Position numbers and translations under genes: made by a program
The notes under the pieces: model-generated
Told to the model about the DNA's origin: nothing
The model's database searches: none
The model's input: the letters and a program-made list of their open reading frames with translations, nothing else
Part shown: positions 9,838 to 18,876 of the stretch, piece after piece
Layout: each line of letters begins with the position of its first letter
Position numbering within the stretch: position 1 is the stretch's first letter
Assembly: GCA_046350295.1 (NCBI GenBank)
Contig: JAXMAR010000051.1
Location: 1-50,876, forward strand
DNA from: JAXMAR01 sp046350295
GTDB lineage: Bacteria; Planctomycetota; Planctomycetia; Gemmatales; Gemmataceae
Direction: 5' to 3'
Length of the DNA stretch: 50,876 nt

Positions 9838-10156
9838 GGCGAACCTCGCTCGCGTTGTCTGGCGGGAAGAAGATGTGGCCCCACGTTCCGCCGCGGCCCT
9901 TCTTTCCTCGCGTCCAATCCGAGTATTTCAGGTGGGGCCTCTTCAATCCAACAGCCGGCTCCGGCGGATGAATTTGATACCAGGCTTTCGCGCCAGGGGG
10001 CGCCGAAGGATACGCCTCGCCGGCTATCGCCCGCGGCGCCTCGACGGCGTGTGGCAACGCCTTCTGAATCAACCGCCGCGCGTCGTCCTCCGACGACGCG
10101 TCCGCATCGAATCGGCCCGGCGCCTGGATGCCCGAGACAATATCATCTTCGCTCAT
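9821..10156 (-). CDS. Small hypothetical protein, possibly toxin-domain-like (111 aa)
   Basis: The C-terminal half (WYQIHPPEPAVGLKRPHLKY then DWTRGKKGRGGTWGHIFFPPD) is rich in His, Lys, Arg and aromatic residues, with a Gly-rich turn. This resembles the compact nuclease-like C-terminal domains of polymorphic toxins, but I cannot name a family. It starts 22 bp after the TPR gene on the same strand and overlaps the next small gene by 17 bp, making a possible operon of TPR - 111 aa - 77 aa - secreted 187 aa. It lacks a signal peptide. Confidence 0.45.
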   Translation of the reverse strand: MSEDDIVSGIQAPGRFDADASSEDDARRLIQKALPHAVEAPRAIAGEAYPSAPPGAKAWYQIHPPEPAVGLKRPHLKYSDWTRGKKGRGGTWGHIFFPPDNASEVRHVGHV

Positions 10157-10177
10157 TGGGGCGAAAAGATTCCTAGC

Positions 10178-11878
10178 TTATTTCTTCTTTTTCTCCGGCG
10201 GTCCGTCGAAGAAGCTGGGCCGGCCCTTGCCGCCGCCCGCGGTGCTCATCGGCGCACGCAGGTCGCTCAGTTCGGCCTGGATGCAGCCGGGGTCGGCCTT
10301 TTTCCAGCAGCGCTGGGCCAGTTCGGCGAAACGGAGCGACTCCTCGGTCCGGCCGAGGCGTTCGCAGACGACCGACATGCCGAGGGCGCCGCGGACGCTG
10401 TGCGTATCGTGGGCCAGCGACTCGAGGAACGCTTCCTCGGCGACGTCGAGCTTGTTGCTCTTGAGGGCCGCGACGCCCCAGACCTCCATGAAGTCCGCGC
10501 CGTGGCCCCAGGCGTGGGCGCCGTAGTCGTCCTTGGTCTTGGCCACAGTCTTGGCCAGCAATTTCAGACCGGCTTCGACGTCCCCCTTTTGGCACAGCAA
10601 CTGCCCTTGCGTTTCCCACAGACGCAGCTCCAGCTGTTTGTCGGTCCGTTTGCCCGCGTACGCTTCCTGCAACACGGCGACCTCCGGCGCGGCCCGCTCG
10701 GTTTCCCCCTTTTTCAGGTACACGAGGGCGCGAAGATAGCTGGCCGTCGTCTTGTCCTTGCGCTTGCCGAAGCCGTTGGCGACGGCGAGGGCCGCGTCGA
10801 AGTCCCGTTCGGCGAGGTGGAGGCGGAAGAAGACGATCGGATGCTCGAACTTGTTGTCCTGGCAGACCTTCTTGATCTTGCGCGCCTCCTCGAAGCGGCC
10901 GTCGTGGGTGAGGGAGGTCAGCAGGGTTTCCAGATGATGGCTGAACTGCCAGTCTTCATTCGGCTTGACGTCCAGGTCGGCGTGGTACGCTCGTTCCAGT
11001 TCGATGGCGTGGGCGGAGCGGTCCGCCGTTTTCTCCCATTTGCCGATGCGCATGGCGAGGTGGGCCTGCATGTGGAAGGCGTGCCACTGGCCGGGAGAGG
11101 ACTGGATGTAACCTTCGGCGTGTTTCCAGCCGAGGGCGGGCCGGCGCGTGTTCTCGTAGATGTGGACCAGCTCATGATTGGCGCCGGGATGGAGCGGGTT
11201 GATGCGCAGGAGGGCCTTGTAATAGGGAATGTTGGCGTAGGCTCCCTCGGCGAGCTGAGCGCGGTAGAACCAGCCTTCCTCGTCGTCTTCATGGAGCGTC
11301 AGCAGCTCATCGATGGTCTTGGTCGCCTCCTTGCGCCGGCTTTCAGGGCCGACGCCGGCCCAGAGCCCCTTTTCTTGAAGGCGCGCCTTGATGAGCAGGC
11401 TCTCGGCGTGGCTTGCCTTGCCCATCAGCTCCTGCGCCTTCTTGAGGGCGTCGGTGTGCTGGCCGCGGCCCCATTTCTCGATCGCCCGGCTCAGCCCCCA
11501 CCACGCCATGGCGCAATCGGGATCGTGCCGCGTCGCCATCTCGAAGGAGCGGGCGGCTTCCATCCACACGTACGAGTAGAGAAAGCCAAGCCCTTGATCG
11601 AAGTAGGCCTGGCAGATCGGCGAGCGCGTCGTGACGTTGTAGCGGAGCAAGCACATCTCCGGGCGCAGCTTGCCTGGAGCCAGCTTGGTGAGAGGCAGCT
11701 TGCCCTTGTCGGCTGCTTCGGTCTTCTTGTCCTTCGTGCCCGGCTCTTTCTTGGCGGGTTCCTTTTTCGCCGGCTCCTTGCCTGCTGCCAGCTCGAAGGG
11801 AAACTCATCAGTCTGGGCCGAAGCAAGGGAGGAAGAGAGAAGGAGGCAGAGGACGGAGGCCGGAAGGTGGATTCTCAT
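10178..11878 (-). CDS. Secreted tetratricopeptide-repeat protein
   Basis: The 566-aa protein starts at ATG 11878, placing the signal peptide (MRIHLPASVLCLLLSSSLASAQ) at the N-terminus; a 24-residue upstream extension would bury it. A Lys/Pro linker (KEPAKKEPAKKEP) leads to many TPR-type helical pairs, for example QGLGFLYSYVWMEAARSFEMATRHDPDCAMAWW and LGMSVVCERLGRTEESLRFAELAQRCW. The segment HPGANHELVHIYEN gives a His near acidic residues but not a standard HExxH protease motif. The architecture suggests an exported or periplasmic scaffold. The C-terminus ends in a Lys tail. It is the first gene of a possible four-gene minus-strand unit. Confidence 0.8.
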   Translation of the reverse strand: MRIHLPASVLCLLLSSSLASAQTDEFPFELAAGKEPAKKEPAKKEPGTKDKKTEAADKGKLPLTKLAPGKLRPEMCLLRYNVTTRSPICQAYFDQGLGFLYSYVWMEAARSFEMATRHDPDCAMAWWGLSRAIEKWGRGQHTDALKKAQELMGKASHAESLLIKARLQEKGLWAGVGPESRRKEATKTIDELLTLHEDDEEGWFYRAQLAEGAYANIPYYKALLRINPLHPGANHELVHIYENTRRPALGWKHAEGYIQSSPGQWHAFHMQAHLAMRIGKWEKTADRSAHAIELERAYHADLDVKPNEDWQFSHHLETLLTSLTHDGRFEEARKIKKVCQDNKFEHPIVFFRLHLAERDFDAALAVANGFGKRKDKTTASYLRALVYLKKGETERAAPEVAVLQEAYAGKRTDKQLELRLWETQGQLLCQKGDVEAGLKLLAKTVAKTKDDYGAHAWGHGADFMEVWGVAALKSNKLDVAEEAFLESLAHDTHSVRGALGMSVVCERLGRTEESLRFAELAQRCWKKADPGCIQAELSDLRAPMSTAGGGKGRPSFFDGPPEKKKK

Positions 11879-12069
11879 TCGACGACTCGGTAGGAGGGAA
11901 GCAACCCAGGGGCGGCGCGGTTCGGGGCGTGGCGCCGGTGAGTCCGACAAAACTTGCAGGAGAACTCATTTTGGAGCGGAACGCGTCCGGTTGCCAGTGC
12001 AAAAAGCAAAAACCGCCCCGGCGCCACGCGACAAATCCCACAGCGGCGGACGAGCGGCCGCATCTTGCC

Positions 12070-12693
12070 TCACTTGACGCCGCCCGACATGCACGCTTGC
12101 GTCAGGCACGGATTGAACGACCAGGCCACGAGCGCCAGCCCCGCGCCGCCGGTCATGCCGGCCAGGAGATCGGTGAGGTAGTGGCGGGCCAGGATCAGGT
12201 TGCAGATGAAGCCGCCGAAAACAACGAGCGCGGCGGCGGCCAGCGTCAAGAGGGCCAGTCGCCGACGCGGCATCGAGAAGGCGAGGAAGAGCCATGCCAT
12301 GACGGACAAGAAGATCGAGCCGCTGGGAAAGGTGGAGTAGAACTGTCGCAGGTCGCCGCGGGCCACGCTCTCGACGTCGAGCCACTTGAAGGCGAAGGAG
12401 GGGAGGGGCCGGGGGACGGCGAGGCGGAGGAGTTCCACCACGAGGCCTCCGGTGACGAAGGCGGCGAGGACAACGAGCGCCTTCTCGGCGCGTCCCTGCC
12501 GGGTCAGCGCAAAGGCGGCGATCAGCGTAACCAGGGAAGCGGTCAAGCCGCTGCTGATCCAGCAGCCGGCGAGGAATAGGGGAAAAAGCTCAGCGTTGGT
12601 CTTGGCGACGAAGTCAAAGAAATAGGTGGTTCCCGCATCCACGGCTTCAACCCTTCCTGCCGGAAATTGCCTGTTCGGTTGACAGCGGTCCAT
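12070..12693 (-). CDS. PAP2-superfamily membrane phosphatase
   Basis: This 207-aa integral membrane protein has about five to six hydrophobic helices and the phosphatase signatures spread as in lipid phosphatases: RLAVPRPLPSF (motif 1, R-P with the usual Lys replaced), STFPSGSIF (motif 2, where the family has PSGH; the His is not present) and ARHYLTDLLAG (motif 3, catalytic His and Asp). By family knowledge it would dephosphorylate a lipid such as undecaprenyl pyrophosphate or phosphatidate. The PSGS variant lacks the expected acid/base His, so activity is uncertain. The start lies over the promoter region of the divergent kinase gene. Confidence 0.75.
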   Translation of the reverse strand: MDRCQPNRQFPAGRVEAVDAGTTYFFDFVAKTNAELFPLFLAGCWISSGLTASLVTLIAAFALTRQGRAEKALVVLAAFVTGGLVVELLRLAVPRPLPSFAFKWLDVESVARGDLRQFYSTFPSGSIFLSVMAWLFLAFSMPRRRLALLTLAAAALVVFGGFICNLILARHYLTDLLAGMTGGAGLALVAWSFNPCLTQACMSGGVK

Positions 12694-12708
12694 CTTAACG
12701 TCTATACT
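12679..12708 (+). promoter_or_regulatory. Sigma70-type promoter of the kinase gene
   Basis: TTGACA (12679-12684) and TATACT (12703-12708) are separated by 18 bp, close to consensus and the best vegetative promoter in the window. Transcription would start near 12715 and read rightwards into the kinase gene, leaving a leader of about 280 nt. Confidence 0.65.
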
Positions 12709-12997
12709 GTAGTGAAATCGCCGTTGTCTCGTGTCCCCTCGCCTTTCATGTCTTCGCGCGAGCGGGAGCGATGTCCGAGCGCCCCAACGCGGGACGGCGG
12801 GCTACGGCCCGGACGGATGAACGGAATCGTGGGCGAACCCGGATTCGGGAACGGAACCAGGTTTGCCGGTAAACGTCTAAAACGCGTACGGCGCTTCAGG
12901 AAGAAGGTGCTGGAAACGCCTCTCAATCGTCTTTTTGCCAGACGCCTTCTCCGGTCGGTTGCGCGAGCAGACTCCTCACGAGGTCTTCGAGAATTCG
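12709..12997 (+). other. Long 5' leader of the kinase gene
   Basis: About 280 nt separate the predicted promoter from the kinase start codon. No convincing ORF or riboswitch motif was recognised in it. The length is unusual and leaves room for a regulatory RNA structure or a small unrecognised gene. Confidence 0.4.
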
Positions 12998-15900
12998 ATG
13001 GATTCGACTTCCACGCGCCAGAGCCAGCCAACGCCCGCCGCCCCTCCAGACGGCTCCGGTGTGTTGCGCCTGCGCGTGGACGACGACGGCTTCAGCCTCG
13101 ACTCCGCTGAGCAGATCAGCGACGAACGGCCGACGATCATCTCCAAAGGCCATCCCGTAGCCGAGGCGATCAAGCCGGGGCAGCCGCGCGAGCACCTCGC
13201 GAACAGCCTGCGCGGTCGGCGCCTGGCCCATTTCGAGTTGATCGAGCCGATCGGCGTGGGCGGCATGGCGGCGGTGATCCGGGCCCGCGACACGCAACTG
13301 GACCGCTTCGTCGCCCTCAAGATTCTGCCGCCGGAGATGGCGGCCGACGAGGAGAACATCCGCCGCTTCCATCAGGAGGCGCGGGCGGCCGCCAAGCTCG
13401 ACCACGAGAACATTGCCCGCGTCTTCTTCTGCGGCGAGGACCAGCGGCTGCACTTCATCGCTTTCGAGTTCGTCGAGGGGGACAACCTGCGCACGATCCT
13501 GGACCGGCGTGGGCGGCTGTCGGTCCCCGAGGCGGTGCGTTATGTGCTCCAGATCGCGACGGGGCTGGAACATGCCGCCTCGCGCGGTGTCGTGCATCGG
13601 GATATCAAGCCGTCGAACATCATCATCACGCCGTCCGGCAAAGCCAAGCTGGTGGACATGGGGCTGGCCCGCAGTCAGGAGCCTCAGTCGGATCAGCTGA
13701 CGCAATCGGGCGTCACCCTTGGCACCTTCGATTACATCTCTCCGGAGCAGGCCCTGGAGCCGCGCGACGCGGACAGCCGCAGCGACCTTTACTCGCTGGG
13801 CTGCACGTTTTACCACATGCTCACCGGCAAGGCGCCCGTGCCGGAGGGGACGGCGGCGAAGAAACTGCACCACCATCAGCACGTGCCGCCGATCGATCCG
13901 CGCCACCTGAATCCGGACATCCCGGATGAGGTGGCGCTCATCATCGGCAAGATGATGGCCAAGGACCCGCGCGACCGTTATCAACGGCCGATCTACCTGG
14001 TGCAGCATCTGATGCAGATCGCCCAGAAAGTCGGCGCCGCCGCGGATTTGCCGGAGGGGGGTCTGATCGTCGAGACGCCGCTGCCGGGAACGCCGCGCAA
14101 ACGGCCGTTGTTGATCATCGGCCTGGCGGCGGCGGCGCTGGCGGCCCAGATCATGCTGCTGTCGTTTCTGGGCGGCGAACACGCGCCCGGTCCGGTGGGT
14201 GGGCCCCCGGCGAAGGAGAGGACCGCGGTCGTTAAGGAGAAGGAGAACGGCAAACCGAGCCTGGCGCGACCGCCCAAGGAACTCGGGTCGTTCGTCGTCG
14301 CGAGCGGCGAGGAGCTGGCGAAGGCGTTGGCGAGCCCCGAGGCCATGCTCGTGCGCCTGGAGCGGGACCCCGTGATTGATCTGGGGGAAGGCTTGCACTA
14401 TGCCGGGGGCAAGCGAGCGCTTGTCATCGAATCGAAGGATCCGGCGGAGCCGGCGACGCTGCGCTTCAAACCCGGATCGCTGGCTGGAGCGGCGCATCCG
14501 TACCTGGCGGGGTTCTTCGCCGAGGGGGGCACGTTGACGTTCCGGAACGTCAACTTCGAGATCGAGGCGTCGTCGACGCCGGAGTTTCCGCTGGCCGCGC
14601 TGGCGGTCGGGAGCGGGGCCAAGGTGCGCTGCGAGCGCTGCAAGTTCTTCCAGAAGGAGGCGCCGCAGACCGCGCTCTTGCGTCCGGAGGCGAGCAAGAG
14701 CAAGCTGCCGATCGCCTCGGTGCTCGCGGAGAATCCGGGCGAGGGCCGGCCCGCGCCGGTGATCGTCCTGGAGCAATGTTTCTTCTCGGGGATGGGGAAG
14801 TTCAGCGCGGAGATCGGAGGCCAGGCGGCGATCGCGCTCAACGGCAGCGCCGATGTGACCGTCAGCGACGGCGCCTTCTTTCCGCACGAGAGCCTGTTTC
14901 ATCTGCGCGGCGTGCGCAAAGAGATTTCGGCGTCACTGCGGCTCAACCGCTGCTCGGCGTTCGTCTACAACGGGCCGGTTTTCCGCGTCGACGAGGAGGC
15001 GCGCACCGCCATCCAGGTGCAGAACTCCATCTTTTCCAGCAAGGACTGGACGATCCGTGTCGACCCGCCGCACCTGATCTATCAGCGCGACTCGCGCGAG
15101 CCCCTCATCCGCTTCGAAGGGCGGCACAACTACTATCACAATCTCGCCTCCCTCTGGACCACGCCGGTCGACGGTTCCCCCAGTCTGGTCAACAGCCTCG
15201 AAGACCTGAAAAAGGTGGTTGCCGGCAAGGGAGACGATGAGTCGACGTATCACGCGAAGGACGCCGCGCCGATCTGGCAAGCGGAGAACCCCGTCAGCGA
15301 GCTGCCGCAGCAGGCGTTTCTGCTGCGGAGCGACGCGGCCGCGGCGCGGACGCTGGATCTGAAACAGACCCTGGGCGTCCATGAATGCTACTGGGGCGAG
15401 GTGAAGCAGCCCGCCTTCGTCCGCAAGGATTCCCCCGAAGCAGGCCCCCGCCTGGCGGCGAATCAGAAACTCGTCGATCCGGATGCCGGCGAAACGCCGG
15501 GCAAGCAGGTGTTCAAGGACTTGAACCAGGCCCTCGCCCATGCGCGGTCGGGAGACGTGATCCTCATCAAGCAGCCGCGCTCGAAGCGGCAGCTCGAGAT
15601 CTCCCCGTCGCCCCTGGACAAGTCCGTCGTCGACCTCACCTTCAAGCCGTACGAAGGGAGCCGGCCGGTCCTCGCGATGGCGGACACGCTCGACGCCGAT
15701 GCCGCCTTCTTCCGCCTTCAAGAGGGCAAACTGCACTTCGAAGACCTCGACTTCATCCTCGAGCCGGATCAGCCGGGCTTCACCGCGCAAAGCCTCGTCA
15801 TGCTCGCCGGCAACGTCTCGTGCACGTTCAAGGGTTGTTCCATCACCATGCGGCCGCCCGACCGGGCGAAAGGGGGACGCGCCGTGCCCGTGAGCGTCGT

Positions 15901-16663
15901 CTCGCTGCTGGAGCCCGGCAAGGCGATGGCGATGCCGTCGCGCAGTCCGCGCGGGACGCCCGAGATTGTCATGACGGACTGCGTGGTCCGTGGGGACGGC
16001 TGTGTGATGAATGTGCGCTCGAGCCGGCCCTTCGACCTGAGGCTGGAGAACTCGCTGTTCTGCGTCACGGGCGGTTTGCTGCAGATTGCCGGGTCGAGCA
16101 AGGAGGTGGCGGGCGACCTGGGCGCGACGCTACGCATGGAGCGCGTCTCCGGCTTCAGCGGGGAAGCGATGATCGCGCTGCGCGGCGGCGAGATGATGAA
16201 GGCGTATGTGCCGCTTACAGTTGAAAGCGCGAGGAACTCGCTCTTCGTCGCTCTCGGCGCGCAACCCCTCGCGCATCTCGAAAGCCCGGCGACAACGGAG
16301 GACGCGGTGCGGCTGGTTTTGAACTGGAAGGGGGAGGCGATCGCTCCCAACGCGTACTCGATGGGGCCGACGCATCTTTATCTGGAGAATGTCCGGCGCG
16401 AGGACAGCCTGGTGACTCTGCGCCTGGACAAGCAGGGGTGGAAGGATTTCAGCGGCGAGACCGACGCCCGCTTTCCGGAAATGGCCTTCCCGCTGCCCGC
16501 CTCCGCGCGCAGCGCTCCCTGGCTCGTGCAACCGGACGACTTGACGCCGCGCGGCAAGCTCGCCGAGCAGATCATGTCCAAGGTCGGCGCCGAAGTCGAC
16601 CCTGCCCTTGCGGCCCGCCTCCCCGACTTCAAGAAAACGGACACGCCGCCGACCGCGCCTTGA
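12998..16663 (+). CDS. Membrane Ser/Thr protein kinase with large beta-helix-like ectodomain
   Basis: The 1221-aa product (ATG 12998; an ATG 21 codons upstream is also possible) has a complete Hanks-type kinase domain. It contains the Gly loop IGVGGMAAV, the Lys in FVALKILPPE, the catalytic loop HRDIKPSN (about residue 200), a DMG in place of DFG (about 220), and TLGTFDYISPEQ of the activation segment. One membrane helix follows (LLIIGLAAAALAAQIMLL, about 370-390). The remaining 800 residues lie outside and contain repeated strand-turn units with 'N.sf...' patterns, like right-handed beta-helix/pectate-lyase folds (TFRNVNFEI, CKFFQKE, CSITMRPP). A 7-bp perfect hairpin overlaps the stop codon (16656-16675) but has no T tract. 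The ligand sensed is unknown. Confidence 0.92.
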   Translation: MDSTSTRQSQPTPAAPPDGSGVLRLRVDDDGFSLDSAEQISDERPTIISKGHPVAEAIKPGQPREHLANSLRGRRLAHFELIEPIGVGGMAAVIRARDTQLDRFVALKILPPEMAADEENIRRFHQEARAAAKLDHENIARVFFCGEDQRLHFIAFEFVEGDNLRTILDRRGRLSVPEAVRYVLQIATGLEHAASRGVVHRDIKPSNIIITPSGKAKLVDMGLARSQEPQSDQLTQSGVTLGTFDYISPEQALEPRDADSRSDLYSLGCTFYHMLTGKAPVPEGTAAKKLHHHQHVPPIDPRHLNPDIPDEVALIIGKMMAKDPRDRYQRPIYLVQHLMQIAQKVGAAADLPEGGLIVETPLPGTPRKRPLLIIGLAAAALAAQIMLLSFLGGEHAPGPVGGPPAKERTAVVKEKENGKPSLARPPKELGSFVVASGEELAKALASPEAMLVRLERDPVIDLGEGLHYAGGKRALVIESKDPAEPATLRFKPGSLAGAAHPYLAGFFAEGGTLTFRNVNFEIEASSTPEFPLAALAVGSGAKVRCERCKFFQKEAPQTALLRPEASKSKLPIASVLAENPGEGRPAPVIVLEQCFFSGMGKFSAEIGGQAAIALNGSADVTVSDGAFFPHESLFHLRGVRKEISASLRLNRCSAFVYNGPVFRVDEEARTAIQVQNSIFSSKDWTIRVDPPHLIYQRDSREPLIRFEGRHNYYHNLASLWTTPVDGSPSLVNSLEDLKKVVAGKGDDESTYHAKDAAPIWQAENPVSELPQQAFLLRSDAAAARTLDLKQTLGVHECYWGEVKQPAFVRKDSPEAGPRLAANQKLVDPDAGETPGKQVFKDLNQALAHARSGDVILIKQPRSKRQLEISPSPLDKSVVDLTFKPYEGSRPVLAMADTLDADAAFFRLQEGKLHFEDLDFILEPDQPGFTAQSLVMLAGNVSCTFKGCSITMRPPDRAKGGRAVPVSVVSLLEPGKAMAMPSRSPRGTPEIVMTDCVVRGDGCVMNVRSSRPFDLRLENSLFCVTGGLLQIAGSSKEVAGDLGATLRMERVSGFSGEAMIALRGGEMMKAYVPLTVESARNSLFVALGAQPLAHLESPATTEDAVRLVLNWKGEAIAPNAYSMGPTHLYLENVRREDSLVTLRLDKQGWKDFSGETDARFPEMAFPLPASARSAPWLVQPDDLTPRGKLAEQIMSKVGAEVDPALAARLPDFKKTDTPPTAP

Positions 16664-16805
16664 TGGTCCAAGGCGGGGTGCGTCCGGGCACGCTCAGCCA
16701 AAAAAAAAGGCTCATCCGGGAAACGCGCGTTTTGGATTCCGGGTGGAGTCATTTGCCGGTATCCTGTTACGGGTTCCTCTTCTCTGTTCCCGTGAGCAGC
16801 AAGGC

Positions 16806-17182
16806 ATGCCGGCCATCGACTTTCGCAAAGTTCGAGAGGCGGTTTCCATGGCGGATGTCCTTGGGCTACTCGGTTTTGAGGCTGCCCGATCCGCCGGAAG
16901 CCCGGTTCGGGGACCGTGCCCCCTGCATGGCGAAGAGGCGGCAACCGCGTGTTTTCCGCCAATCTCATCAAGCATGCCTTGCGCTGCTTCAAGTGCGGAG
17001 CCGCCGGAAACCAGCTCGACCTTTGGGCGAAGGCGACCAGGAAGCCGCTCCATGAAGCCGCCCTTGAATTGTGCGCTCGTCTGCATCGAGAGGTTCCCTG
17101 GCTGCACAAGCGAACAGAGAGAGGAACCCGTAACGGGACTGCGCGAGGCGACCGACGAAAACAACACGCGAAAACCGGATGA
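16806..17182 (+). pseudogene. CHC2 zinc-finger (primase-type) protein with one-base frameshift
   Basis: ATG 16806 opens MPAIDFRKVREAVSMADVLG, then GPCPLHGEE; the rest of the zinc finger, ALRCFKCGAAGNQLDLWA, is in the -1 frame. Inserting one G in the run at about 16938 (gaggcggc to gagggcggc) restores one continuous protein of about 125 aa with C-x2-H...C-x2-C, as in the DnaG-type CHC2 domain. The helicase-interaction and Toprim domains of a true primase are missing, so this is a stand-alone DNA-binding finger. Its stop overlaps the next start as ATGA (17179-17182). Whether the missing base is real decay or an assembly error cannot be told. Confidence 0.72.
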
Positions 17183-17586
17183 GCCAAAAAGGAGATTATC
17201 GAGCCTATCTGCCGGAGCCGACCAAGGGCTTCTCGGTGATCTTCACGAACCAGCCGCACCTTGGCAATCCCAAGTACAAGCAAGGCAAGAAAGGCGTCTT
17301 GATCCTCACGGGTTGTCATTTCTACTCGGAAGGGTACCAGAAATACAAGCAGTTTGCCGGGCCATTGCCCTGTGGCTTGGAATTCAAACACACACGCAAG
17401 GATGTCCTGAAGAAAATGGGTGAGTCATCGTGGCAGAGCGTCGAGAACGATCTTGTTGAAAGCGAACGCTGGGAAAACGGAGATCGGCAACTCAACGTCG
17501 AGTACGTCGAAAAGGAGACGGGCATCGCCATCGTCTATTTCGGCATCCGCGAGTTCTTTGCGAAGGAGGTTCCGGTCGAACTATGA
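17179..17586 (+). CDS. Hypothetical protein, immunity-like (135 aa)
   Basis: A soluble alpha/beta protein without a signal peptide (GFSVIFTNQPHLGNPKYKQGKKGVLILTG then HFYSEGYQKYKQFAGPLPCG...). I do not recognise its family. It is tied by ATGA overlaps to the CHC2 gene before it (17179) and the Suppressor-of-fused gene after it (17583), and SUFU proteins commonly act as immunity proteins against polymorphic toxins. By that context it may be another immunity or toxin-modifying protein; no direct evidence. Confidence 0.5.
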   Translation: MSQKGDYRAYLPEPTKGFSVIFTNQPHLGNPKYKQGKKGVLILTGCHFYSEGYQKYKQFAGPLPCGLEFKHTRKDVLKKMGESSWQSVENDLVESERWENGDRQLNVEYVEKETGIAIVYFGIREFFAKEVPVEL

Positions 17587-18188
17587 GCACTCCAGCAGAA
17601 ACTCATGCCGCCAATTCGCAAACCAGACTGGTGGCGTACCGCAAGCTGTTCGGCGGGAAGCCGAGCGCCGTCTTCACGTTTGCCGACGCCGATCATCCGA
17701 TCGAGGTGCTGGTGTTTGACCTGGAGAGGGAGGGGCAGCCGCCGTTCGTCGCCGCGGTGACGAGCGGCATGTCGGACCAGCGCATGGTGGGTGAGGGGGA
17801 GGACGACGCGGAATGGAGCCGGCGCGAGATCATCCAATATCTGCCGACGTGCGATGAAGCCCACGCTCGCCGGCTGCGCGACATGGCCTGGCTGCCGCTC
17901 TTCGACGGGTTCTCTCTGGATAGCCATCACACAATCGAATGGCCCGACGCCGCATTGCCGGGGAGTCCGTGGAAGAACGCGTTCTTCCTGGAACCGCTGC
18001 TCAAGTCGCACCGCAACTTCCGGTTCAAGATCGCGGACGACGAGGCTTCCTTCTTGTGGCACATTCCGATTTCGGATGAGGAGTATGCATACAAGAAGGA
18101 GAATGGGTCCAACGCACTGCTGGATCGGTTGGAGGAGGTTGTGCTGCCGTGGATTTTCGACGAAAACAACCGCCCGTCGCTGGTGTGA
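17583..18188 (+). CDS. Suppressor-of-fused (SUFU) domain protein
   Basis: The 201-aa product has the SUFU layout: an N-terminal IEVLVFDLEREGQPPFVAAV, then TSGMSDQRM, the acidic EIIQYLP strand, a helical segment and FLWHIPISDEEYAYKKENG near the C-terminus. In bacteria this domain is found mainly as an immunity protein against toxins delivered by contact or secretion systems. It starts with an ATGA overlap of the preceding hypothetical gene (17583), so the pair is co-translated. No toxin gene is visible close by; the CHC2 remnant upstream may be unrelated, or the cognate toxin may be lost. Confidence 0.75.
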   Translation: MSTPAETHAANSQTRLVAYRKLFGGKPSAVFTFADADHPIEVLVFDLEREGQPPFVAAVTSGMSDQRMVGEGEDDAEWSRREIIQYLPTCDEAHARRLRDMAWLPLFDGFSLDSHHTIEWPDAALPGSPWKNAFFLEPLLKSHRNFRFKIADDEASFLWHIPISDEEYAYKKENGSNALLDRLEEVVLPWIFDENNRPSLV

Positions 18189-18288
18189 GCCGCAGAACCT
18201 TTTCGTTCGGCGACGCGGCAATCGGCACAGAAACCCGTAGCGAGGCGTTGGTGCGGCGTGGCGCAATCATCCTGACGAGGACAAAACG

Positions 18289-18531
18289 ATGAGTTCAGGC
18301 CAGCCTGGGGATGCAGACAACACCAAACGGAAGCGACGTCAACGGCGCGTCGGGATCGCCCAAGGTCTGTTCATCGTGCTGCTCGGGGTCATGCCCCTCT
18401 TGAACGCCTTAGACAATCCCCGTGTTCAGGCGCTCCACGGGCCTGATGTCCTAAAGCTTATTGCCTCCGGGTGGTGCTTTGGACTCGGCGTGGGACTGCT
18501 GTTGGGCAAGCTCGTGTCTCGAGGCGAATAG
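18289..18531 (+). CDS. Small two-helix membrane protein (80 aa)
   Basis: The N-terminus is highly basic (TKRKRRQRR), followed by two hydrophobic helices (GIAQGLFIVLLGVMPLLNAL and IASGWCFGLGVGLLLGKLV). No family is recognised. The basic start suggests an N-in topology. It is likely real given its clean open frame and hydrophobic pattern, but independent evidence is lacking. Confidence 0.5.
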   Translation: MSSGQPGDADNTKRKRRQRRVGIAQGLFIVLLGVMPLLNALDNPRVQALHGPDVLKLIASGWCFGLGVGLLLGKLVSRGE

Positions 18532-18876
18532 GTCTCAGTCAAAGCACGCCGAACGAGGCGCTGCAGACAGACCGGGGCCGCATTACGGTTTTTCGGAGTT
18601 CACTGTTTTCTCAGCGGCCCCGGCTGCTGAGCGGGTCGTTCGGCTGCAAGACGCTTCTGCGATAGGCGCCTGCCCCGGGGTGTTTCTGTTCGTGGAGTCT
18701 GTTCTGGGCGTGGCTGACGTTCACGTCATGCTTACGCCTCGACGCTCGCCTCGAAACGCCGCCCACACCCCCCCAAAACCGCGCCGAAGCCTGGACCAAC
18801 CCGCCGCCCCGCGTTATCCTCAACTCATTCGACCTCCGTCATTCTGCATTCTGCCTTCTTCATTCTGCATTCTCCT
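18532..18876. other. Gene-free stretch with repeat-like fragments upstream of recQ
   Basis: No gene was recognised. A segment near 18543-18575 translates as 'TPNEALQTDRG', resembling an interspersed repeat whose 'PNxALQxT' translation occurs in many bacterial genomes. Just before recQ a 13-bp direct repeat (CATTCTGCATTCT at 18840-18852 and 18861-18873) forms a pyrimidine-rich tract, with no obvious Shine-Dalgarno. Confidence 0.4.

Noticed and set aside
9815..11893. 692-codon plus-strand open frame opposite the TPR gene
   Set aside because: No motifs or start context; the minus strand has a signal peptide and TPR helices.
12923..14902. Long minus-strand open frame opposite the kinase gene
   Set aside because: It is Arg/His-rich with no family features, typical of antisense frames in GC-rich DNA; the plus strand has a complete kinase domain.
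16656..16675. Terminator at the end of the kinase gene
   Set aside because: A 7-bp perfect hairpin spans the stop codon, but the following bases are GGGTGCG with no T-run.
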